Source: Cognatishimia sp. MH4019 (GTDB taxonomy: Bacteria; Pseudomonadota; Alphaproteobacteria; Rhodobacterales; Rhodobacteraceae). Taken from it: 64,000 nucleotides of DNA. Both the position numbers and the translations under genes were made by a program. The notes beneath the pieces were generated by a model. The model was not told the DNA's origin. It did no database searches and saw only the letters and a program-made list of their open reading frames with translations. Location: the NCBI RefSeq assembly GCF_020177595.1, contig NZ_JAHTBL010000001.1, forward strand, positions 558,001-622,000, read 5' to 3'. Of this stretch, positions 57,737-64,000 are shown in pieces (position 1 is the stretch's first letter; every line of letters begins with the position of its first letter).

Positions 57737-58711
57737 TCAATATAGTCCGGCTGAGCGGGCGCGAAGCTGGATCAACGCAAGCACCGTATCAATTGTCGGG
57801 GTCGGCGTATTTGTCAGATGGCCAAGTTCTTGCACGGATGCCACCAGCGCGTCGATTTCCATCGGGCGACCTTGGTCCAGATCCTGCCACATGGACGTGC
57901 GATGTGCGCCAACCGCGGCCCCCCCATCGATCCGGCGATCGACATCGATGGGAAACTTTACGCCCAGTGTCTCGGCAATTTCCTGAGCCTCAACCATCAT
58001 GCCGCGGGCGACCGCACGTGTGCCTGGATCGGTGCAAAGCACATCAAGCGTTGCATGGGTCAGTGCCGAGATCGGATTGAACGACAGGTTCCCCCACAGC
58101 TTTACCCAGATCTCGTCACGGATACGGGGGCGGACCGGCGCTTTCAGTCCCGCCGCCGACAACGCTTTGGACAACGCCATCGCGCGCTCGGATTTCGAGC
58201 CGTCAGGCTCGCCCAATGAGAAGCGGTTGCCTTCGATATGTTTGATGACACCGGGTTCGATCACTTCGGCGGCCGGATAAACGACGCAGCCCAGCACATT
58301 ATCAGGGCCAAAGCCGTTCCATTGTGCATCGCCCGGATCGACCGAGGCCAGACGTGTGGCCTCCAGATCCCCGCCAAGTTTGTGAAAATACCACCACGGC
58401 ACGCCGTTCACACCGCTGACAATGGTCGTATTCGGCCCGATCAGCGGCTGCATCTTTTCGACGACAGGCGGCACCGAATGGGCCTTGAGCGTCACGATGA
58501 TATAGTCCTGCGGTCCCAACTCGGACGGGTCATCCGAAGCCGTGACCTGAACCGTGGTCTCGCCGCTCTCTTCTATCAGCCGCAGCCCATTGGCTTGCAT
58601 CGCTGCCAAATGCGGGCCGCGCGCGACCAGCGACACATCCGCCCCTGCATCCGCCAGTTTCACGCCCATATAACCGCCGATGGCCCCGGCGCCGAATACA
58701 CAGATTTTCAT
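57737..58711 (-). CDS. 2-dehydropantoate 2-reductase family protein
   Basis: 324-residue NADPH-dependent reductase of the PanE/ApbA family. Nucleotide-binding GAGAIGGYMGVKLADAG at the N-terminus, C-terminal motif KLWGNLSFNPISALT. Could be true PanE (pantothenate synthesis) or a relative. It is 10 bp downstream of the acyl-CoA ligase gene, in the operon with the Tct transporter, so the substrate may be another keto acid. Confidence 0.85.
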   Translation of the reverse strand: MKICVFGAGAIGGYMGVKLADAGADVSLVARGPHLAAMQANGLRLIEESGETTVQVTASDDPSELGPQDYIIVTLKAHSVPPVVEKMQPLIGPNTTIVSGVNGVPWWYFHKLGGDLEATRLASVDPGDAQWNGFGPDNVLGCVVYPAAEVIEPGVIKHIEGNRFSLGEPDGSKSERAMALSKALSAAGLKAPVRPRIRDEIWVKLWGNLSFNPISALTHATLDVLCTDPGTRAVARGMMVEAQEIAETLGVKFPIDVDRRIDGGAAVGAHRTSMWQDLDQGRPMEIDALVASVQELGHLTNTPTPTIDTVLALIQLRARSAGLY

Positions 58712-58721
58712 CGCTCAGCCC

Positions 58722-60254
58722 TTATGCCGCCTGCACAAGGCCAAGTTTTTCAGCCATGCCAATCCGCTGCATCTTGCCAGTTGCGCCTTTCGGGATTTCA
58801 TCCAAAATCAGCACCTTACGCGGCACTTTGAAGTCCGCGACACGTTCGGCAGCAAAAGCGCGAATGTCTTTCTCTGTCGCAGCCTGACCATCCCGCAGCA
58901 CCACCGCTGCTGCGACCTCTTCGCCCAGTTTCGGATGCGGCAAGGCGAACGTCACGCATTGGGCAATTGCCGGGTGATCCATCAGAACCTCATCGACCTC
59001 AAGCGGGCTGATCTTTTCGCCACCACGGTTGATGATCTCTTTCAGGCGCCCCGTCAGACGCAGATACCCTTCCTCGTCAAAGGCGCCTTGGTCGCCGGTG
59101 CGGAACCAGCGATGGCCGTCAGCCTGAAAGAACGATTTCGCGTTGGCGTCCGGATTGTTCTCGTAACCGGGCGTGACGTTCGGGCCAGAGATCACGATTT
59201 CGCCCACGCCGTCGACCAGACGGTCATCGGTCTCATGGGCGGTGCGCACCATCGGCCCTGCCTCGACCCCAACCGATCCGGGCTTTTGCGCGCGCGGTGG
59301 CAGCGGGTTTGAGGCCATTTGATGGGCCGCTTCGGTCATCCCGTAGCCTTCGATGACCGGCGCGCCAAAGGTCTCTTGCAGGGCCGTCATCACTTGCGGT
59401 GGCAGCGAGGCCGAGGACGAGCGCAAGAAGCGCAGATTCGTCGCCTCAATCACATCCGCGTTGCGACTTGCGCGGCTGAGGATCGCTTGATGCATCGTCG
59501 GCACGGCGGTGTACCATGTCGGCTCTGCATCCTTCATCCAGCCGAAAAAGCGCAATGCGTCAAATCCCGGGGCGCACCAGATGGACGCACCTGCCGCGAG
59601 CGACGCAGATACCGCCGCCAGCAGCCCGTGGATGTGAAAGAGCGGCATCACATTCAGGCAGCGATCATCCGCGTTCAGCGCCAGCGAGTCGCAGATATGC
59701 CCGGCGGAGGCTGCAATGTTGGATTGCAAAAGCGGCACGATCTTGGGGCGCGATGTCGTCCCCGATGTGTGCAGGATCAATGCGACGTCTTCCTCGGTCG
59801 GCGCGTCTGTCGCAGCCCTTGCTCCCCCCGGCACATCTGCGGTCAACGTGAACTGCCCCGCAGCCGCGTTTGCCCCCGATTGCGCGCGCAGCACGGCCAG
59901 ACCTTTGGCATTGGCCGCCGCCAAGGCGGGGCCGTCATAGCCTTCTGCCAGAACAATCGCTTTCGCGCCAAGATCTTCTAGGTAAAATTCATACTCGTCC
60001 TGACGGTAAGCCGGGTTCAACGGAGCCGTTGTCGCTGCTTGGGCAATCGTGACAAAGGCAGTCGCCATTTCGGGACCATTGGGAAGCACAATCGCCACCC
60101 GGTCCCCGCGCCCGATCCCAAAGCCGTGCAACTGCGCGGCCACATCCTCGGCCAAGATACGTAACGCACCATAAGTCAACCAATCCCGGTTCGGCGCCCC
60201 GATGGCGGGGGCCTCTTTCGGATGATCTGCAAGCAAGGTTTTGAGTGTCGTCAT
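58722..60254 (-). CDS. AMP-forming acyl-CoA ligase, oxalyl/malonyl-CoA-type
   Basis: 510-residue ANL-superfamily ligase. A3 motif LILHTSGTTSRPKIVPL, A5 YGMTEAAHQ, A8 TGDQGAFDEEGYLRLTGRLK and the C-terminal Lys in PKGATGKMQR are present. The overall sequence resembles oxalate-CoA ligase (AAE3-type) more than long-chain ones. Lies between PanE-type and TctA genes, so it may act on the acid imported by the Tct system. Confidence 0.87.
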   Translation of the reverse strand: MTTLKTLLADHPKEAPAIGAPNRDWLTYGALRILAEDVAAQLHGFGIGRGDRVAIVLPNGPEMATAFVTIAQAATTAPLNPAYRQDEYEFYLEDLGAKAIVLAEGYDGPALAAANAKGLAVLRAQSGANAAAGQFTLTADVPGGARAATDAPTEEDVALILHTSGTTSRPKIVPLLQSNIAASAGHICDSLALNADDRCLNVMPLFHIHGLLAAVSASLAAGASIWCAPGFDALRFFGWMKDAEPTWYTAVPTMHQAILSRASRNADVIEATNLRFLRSSSASLPPQVMTALQETFGAPVIEGYGMTEAAHQMASNPLPPRAQKPGSVGVEAGPMVRTAHETDDRLVDGVGEIVISGPNVTPGYENNPDANAKSFFQADGHRWFRTGDQGAFDEEGYLRLTGRLKEIINRGGEKISPLEVDEVLMDHPAIAQCVTFALPHPKLGEEVAAAVVLRDGQAATEKDIRAFAAERVADFKVPRKVLILDEIPKGATGKMQRIGMAEKLGLVQAA

Positions 60255-60278
60255 GTCGTCTGTTCCTTCCTGCGCACC

Positions 60279-61796
60279 CTACTGGGCGGGCGCGACCCCG
60301 TCTTTAGGTGATTTCCTCAGATACTTAGCCAGCGGCAGCAAGAAGAAAAGCACGGCCAGCGCGATGAATGTCCCCGACAGCGGGCGCTCGACAAAGGCCA
60401 GCACGTTACCTTGCTCGGCAATCAGCGTCTGGCGAAAGCTCTTTTCCATCAGCGGTCCCAGCACCAGCGCCAGCACAAGCGGGGCCAGTGGATAATCCGC
60501 CTTGCGCAGCAGATAGCCTGCGATGCCGAAGCCAGCGATCAGCCACACGTCATGCATCTTCTGGCTGGGGGCGAACCCGCCGACGATGCACAACACCAGC
60601 ACGATGGCGCACAAAACCGTAAACGGCATCCGCAGCGCCCAGACGAAAAGCGGGATCAGCGCGAGGTTAATGAGGACCGCCGCGAAGTTCGCCGTGTAAA
60701 GCGATGAAATCAGCCCCCACACGAAATCCGGCTGCTCGATGAACAGCATCGGTCCGGGCACCAGTCCCCACATCACCATGCCCCCCAACAGCAGTGCCGT
60801 GGTGGGCGATCCGGGGATACCAAGCGTCAGCATGGGCAAGAGAGATCCGGTCGAGGCGGCGTTATTCGCTGTCTCTGGGGCCGCGACCCCTTCGATGTTG
60901 CCCTTACCGAAGCTATCGGGCTTTTTCGAGGTCGAGCGCGCGATGCCATAGGCCATCAGCGACGCAGGCGTGGCCCCAGCCGCCGGCAACATTCCCACGA
61001 AGAAGCCCAGAAACGAGCCGACGCTCATCGTCCGCCACAGCCGGTTCATCGCCCGAAAGCCTGCCCCCAGCTCTTTGAACGTGATCCTTGCGGGCGTGAC
61101 TTGCGGCGCGGTCTTCGATGTCTCAATCGTGTGCAGCACCTCACCAATGCCGTAGACGCCAATCGCCAGCACCAGAAAGCTGATGCCCGAATAGAACCCC
61201 GGCAGGTCGCCAAAGATCAGCCGCGGTTGACCCGAGATCAGATCGAGCCCCACGGTCGACAGGACCAAACCCAGACAGATCATCACGATGGTCTTTAACA
61301 CGTCGTCACCGCCAAGCCCCACGAAGGTGGTAAACGCCAGTAGGACCAATGCGAACTCCTCCGCCGGGCCGAATTTTAACGCAAGATCAGCCAGGGGCGC
61401 TGCGAAAACCGTGAACAAAACGACCGAAATGGTGCCGCCGATAAACGATGCCACCGCCGCCGCGATCAGCGCCAACCCGGCCTTGCCCTGCTGCGCCATG
61501 GGCCGTCCATCAAACGTGGTGGCCACCGCCGTTGACGCCCCCGGAATGCCCAACAGGATCGAGCTGACAGCCCCCCCATACATCGCGCCATAGTAAATCG
61601 CGCAAAGCAGGATGATGGCCGAGCTGGGCGGCACGATGAAGGTCAGCGGCAGCACAATCGCCACCCCGTTGACCGATCCCAAGCCCGGCATCGCGCCAAT
61701 GAAAAGCCCCGCGGTCACGCCCAGCAAAACGATCATCAGGTTCAGCGGCGACAGCGACGTCGCAAAGCCGTCCATCAAAAGAGAGAAGACATCCAT
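60279..61796 (-). CDS. tctA: Tripartite tricarboxylate transporter large permease TctA
   Basis: 505-residue membrane protein with about 12 segments and the TctA signature GAMPGLGSVNGVAIVLPLTF near the N-terminus, with LLGIPGASTAVATTFDG. Works with TctB (previous gene) and the binding protein TctC. Confidence 0.93.
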   Translation of the reverse strand: MDVFSLLMDGFATSLSPLNLMIVLLGVTAGLFIGAMPGLGSVNGVAIVLPLTFIVPPSSAIILLCAIYYGAMYGGAVSSILLGIPGASTAVATTFDGRPMAQQGKAGLALIAAAVASFIGGTISVVLFTVFAAPLADLALKFGPAEEFALVLLAFTTFVGLGGDDVLKTIVMICLGLVLSTVGLDLISGQPRLIFGDLPGFYSGISFLVLAIGVYGIGEVLHTIETSKTAPQVTPARITFKELGAGFRAMNRLWRTMSVGSFLGFFVGMLPAAGATPASLMAYGIARSTSKKPDSFGKGNIEGVAAPETANNAASTGSLLPMLTLGIPGSPTTALLLGGMVMWGLVPGPMLFIEQPDFVWGLISSLYTANFAAVLINLALIPLFVWALRMPFTVLCAIVLVLCIVGGFAPSQKMHDVWLIAGFGIAGYLLRKADYPLAPLVLALVLGPLMEKSFRQTLIAEQGNVLAFVERPLSGTFIALAVLFFLLPLAKYLRKSPKDGVAPAQ

Positions 61797-61808
61797 CAGA
61801 CCACTCCC

Positions 61809-62297
61809 TCAGAAGAAGATCGCGTAAAGCGGCAGGAAAAACGGCTCTGTCACGCCTTTCGGCAACAGAATTTTCAGCGTCACTTCGAAGAAAAAGAACA
61901 AAAAGACCGGCGTGATCAGCGTGATGGAGGCAGTCAACGTCCAGCTGTGACCGCCAAAAATCCGCAGATACCACAGCAGAAAGCCCATCAGCGCCACATA
62001 GGTGCCAAGATATTGCATCGCACCGATCGTCACCAACAGGGCCACGCAAACCAGCACCACCGATCGGATCATCTCCGGGTCAAAGAACGGTTTGTCGTCT
62101 TTCGGGGGGCTGACAAAACTGCGAAGGAAAATGCCGGCTGAGGCCAGCAGCATCACCAAGGATAGCCAGAATGGAAATGCGCCGCCGCCGGGGCCAGAGC
62201 TGCCCTCCCACCCGATGGGCAAAACAGTCGCGTGCCACATCAGATAGGCGGAAAATACCATCAAAGAGGCCGCAATCACGCGGTCGGCTGTCACCAT
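61809..62297 (-). CDS. tctB: Tripartite tricarboxylate transporter small permease TctB
   Basis: About 162 residues with four membrane segments. ATG at 62297 has GGGAG eight bases upstream; ATG at 62315 lacks a ribosome-binding site. It lies between tctC and tctA. Confidence 0.88.
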   Translation of the reverse strand: MVTADRVIAASLMVFSAYLMWHATVLPIGWEGSSGPGGGAFPFWLSLVMLLASAGIFLRSFVSPPKDDKPFFDPEMIRSVVLVCVALLVTIGAMQYLGTYVALMGFLLWYLRIFGGHSWTLTASITLITPVFLFFFFEVTLKILLPKGVTEPFFLPLYAIFF

Positions 62298-62382
62298 GAG
62301 GAACGCTCCCGACATCGGTATTGAAGTTCGGCACGGCGGGGCAAGCCGCCGTGCCTTCGTGCAAGCAGTCAGAGGTCAGCGG

Positions 62383-63366
62383 TCAGGAGCCTGCGATCTC
62401 GCCCATGGACGTCAGAATATCATTGTGACGCTGACGCTCTTCCAGGAAATAGGCCTGCAGCGCATCGCCCGTCAGCAGATCGGTTTGCAGGGCTTTTTCA
62501 GAAGCATAGGTCTGCCACTCTTCCGACTCGGCCAGTTTCTCGAACATCGCGGTGTAATAAGCGACAGCCTCGGGCGGTGTGCCCGGAGGGGCCACAAAGC
62601 TCCGCTGCATCGTATAGACCATCTCGTGGCCCAGCTCGGTCATGGTCGGCACGTCAGGGAAAACAGCAATCCGGTCGGCTGTGAAGGCCGCGATAGGGCG
62701 CGATTTGCCTGCCTGCCAGAAGCCCATCTGCTCTGACGGGTTGTTCACGGTGCTGTCGATGTGGCCGCCCACAAGGTTCTTGGCGACCGTGCCGCCGCCT
62801 TTGAAGGGCACGTAAGTGTGCTTGATGCCGAACTCTTTCTCCAGCATCGCGGTCACAAGACTGTCTTCCTGACCGGTGCCCGTGCCACCCATCTTCCACT
62901 CGCCACCTGCGGCTTTCACAGCGGCCACGTAATCATCCAGCGTCTGGATATCGCTGTCGGCATTGACCCACAGAACAAACGTGTCCAAAGCCATCCGCGC
63001 AATCGGCGTGTAGTCTTCGATATCCACGCCAATATCCGTGCGCAGCGGCGTCGTGTAATAGCTGTTCAGCGTCGCCATAATCGTGTGGGCATCGCCTTCC
63101 TTGTCCTTGAGATAGCGCAGCGCCTCTGCGCCCGATCCGCCACCTTTGTTCACAGGCAGGATCGGCATCGACGACAGGTTCTCTTTCTGAATGATCGACT
63201 GGAAGAGACGCGCCAGACGGTCGGCACCGCCACCCTGCCCGGCCATGATGACCATCTCAACAGGCTTTTGCGGCTTCCAGTCGCTTGCCACTGCGGGCAT
63301 TGCCAACGCCATTGCTGCAGCGCTTGCCAGACCCAAAGCGGCGCGGCGTGTGAATGAAACTGTCAT
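62383..63366 (-). CDS. tctC: Tripartite tricarboxylate transporter binding protein TctC
   Basis: 327-residue periplasmic binding protein of the Bug family, with RPIAAFTADRIAVFPDVPTM and VFVAPPGTPPEAVAYYTAMF-type motifs near the C-terminus. Signal peptide contains a twin-Arg pair (FTRRAALGLASAAAMALAMP), so Tat export is possible. First gene of tctCBA-ligase-PanE. Ligand unknown. Confidence 0.92.
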   Translation of the reverse strand: MTVSFTRRAALGLASAAAMALAMPAVASDWKPQKPVEMVIMAGQGGGADRLARLFQSIIQKENLSSMPILPVNKGGGSGAEALRYLKDKEGDAHTIMATLNSYYTTPLRTDIGVDIEDYTPIARMALDTFVLWVNADSDIQTLDDYVAAVKAAGGEWKMGGTGTGQEDSLVTAMLEKEFGIKHTYVPFKGGGTVAKNLVGGHIDSTVNNPSEQMGFWQAGKSRPIAAFTADRIAVFPDVPTMTELGHEMVYTMQRSFVAPPGTPPEAVAYYTAMFEKLAESEEWQTYASEKALQTDLLTGDALQAYFLEERQRHNDILTSMGEIAGS

Positions 63367-63478
63367 GATGTATCCTCCCTAGCATGACCGAAGTTGCAGC
63401 GGCTTTCCCACCCTTCTGCGCAACTTGTGTGCAGTAAGATGACGCGACGGAGGGATTTTTCACTAGAAATGGGGTTTG

Positions 63479-63524
63479 TGTGTAATAAGTAAGCCTTACA
63501 CAGATGTAATCTGTAATGTTGTAA
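63479..63524. promoter_or_regulatory. TGTAA-repeat operator upstream of the XRE gene
   Basis: TGTGTAA (63479-63485) and TTACACA (63496-63502) form a perfect 7-bp inverted repeat with a 10-base spacer. Further TGTAA copies begin at 63505, 63512 and 63520. They sit between tctC and the XRE gene and could be an autoregulatory site that also controls tctCBA. Confidence 0.6.
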
Positions 63525-63533
63525 GGATACGCG

Positions 63534-64000
63534 ATGCGAAAGACCCTAGTCGGCCCCCGCTTGCGCCAACTGCGCCGCGAGCATGGCCAGACCCAGTCCG
63601 AGATGGCCAGCCAGCTGAATATCTCGCCGGCTTACGTTAACCTTCTGGAGAACAATCAGCGCAGCTTGTCGGTGCAGGTTCTTATGGCGCTGACCGAAGG
63701 CTACGGGGTCGATTGGCGGGATCTGATCAACGACAACGACGTCACCCGCCTTGCCGATCTGCGCGCCGCCGTGCGCGACCCGATGTTTCCCGAGGATCGC
63801 CCGGACCTGCAGGAGTTGCGCGCGGCCATCGACCACGCCCCCAAGCTGGTGGACCGGTTTCTGAGGCTCTATCAAAGCCACCGCGCCGCGGTGGATCGCT
63901 TCATGTCGCTGACCGCCCAGGATGGCGAGGCCAGCCTCATCACCGTCTCGCCCGAAACGGCGATCCACGATTTCTTCCGCTCCAACGGCAATTACTTCGA
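63534..64000 (+). CDS. XRE-family regulator, short-chain fatty acid type (3' end outside)
   Basis: First 155 residues. Helix-turn-helix at ~8-65 (LRQLRREHGQTQSEMASQLN, ISPAYVNLLENNQRSLSVQV), then a middle region leading to the IrrE-like/DUF2083 part seen in PccR/ScfR/RamB-type acyl-CoA-responsive regulators; that part lies beyond the edge. ATG at 63534 follows AAGGA. Divergent from tctC. Confidence 0.85.
   Translation, partial: MRKTLVGPRLRQLRREHGQTQSEMASQLNISPAYVNLLENNQRSLSVQVLMALTEGYGVDWRDLINDNDVTRLADLRAAVRDPMFPEDRPDLQELRAAIDHAPKLVDRFLRLYQSHRAAVDRFMSLTAQDGEASLITVSPETAIHDFFRSNGNYF

Overview
The window reads as chromosomal DNA from a marine alphaproteobacterium of the order Rhodobacterales (Roseobacter group). 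The main evidence is the dusB(nifR3)-ntrB-ntrC-ntrY order with an NtrC that lacks the GAFTGA loop, an IspD-IspF fusion, ChpT of the CtrA pathway, an L21 protein with a long C-terminal extension, families typical of the order (DUF6456, DUF6477, DUF1127, DUF3553), an MttB-type methyltransferase without pyrrolysine, and moderately high GC. No insertion sequence, prophage, CRISPR array or rRNA gene was seen. Two tRNA genes are present (Ser-CGA, Gly-CCC). Both window edges cut genes: ntrY on the left and an XRE regulator on the right.

Layout. 1-4.95 kb: nitrogen regulation operon (minus). 5.1-7.2 kb: ispDF-pgpA-pncC, overlapping genes for isoprenoid precursors, phosphatidylglycerol and NMN salvage. 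7.4-13.9 kb: ammonium channel, MmgE/PrpD protein, COQ10-like protein, hpt with a tiny membrane protein, lipA, and the divergent DUF6456/DUF6477 pair. 13.9-17.2 kb: MttB-family methyltransferase divergent from guaA. 17.4-25.2 kb: two EamA exporters, a FadL porin, a P-loop protein, metA, a lipoprotein hydrolase, PPK2 and TetR. 25.2-27.9 kb: polyamine-type ABC transporter without a binding protein. 28-29.1 kb: rplM-rpsI. 29.2-31 kb: MocR regulator divergent from a DUF1127 gene. 31-39.7 kb: mixed housekeeping, including ctaA, trmJ, olsBA and chpT. 39.7-46.4 kb: lysE, GNAT genes, obgE, proBA, and rplU-rpmA. 46.6-49.8 kb: envelope proteins, tRNA-Ser, a LapG-like cysteine protease and a very acidic Gly-rich secreted protein. 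49.9-52.8 kb: ppx-rlmE-epimerase. 53-57.5 kb: a one-carbon operon (small PF13769-type protein, methylenetetrahydrofolate reductase homologue, methyl-THF:corrinoid methyltransferase, RamA-like ASKHA ferredoxin). 57.7-63.4 kb: PanE homologue, acyl-CoA ligase and a TctCBA transporter, next to an XRE regulator.

The most interesting system is the corrinoid and folate methyl-transfer set. The 53-57.5 kb operon has the acceptor methyltransferase, its reductive activator and a folate reductase, while a candidate methyl-donor methyltransferase lies separately at 13.9-15.4 kb. No corrinoid (B12-binding) protein is visible in the window. Three of these proteins carry Arg/Gly-rich termini, which may be a shared docking or localisation signal. 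Second is a secreted acidic Gly-rich protein with a TAAG tetrapeptide, encoded next to a LapG-family protease. Coordinates are by eye, so start codons are inferred from ribosome-binding sites and gene overlaps; functions are by family recognition without any database search.
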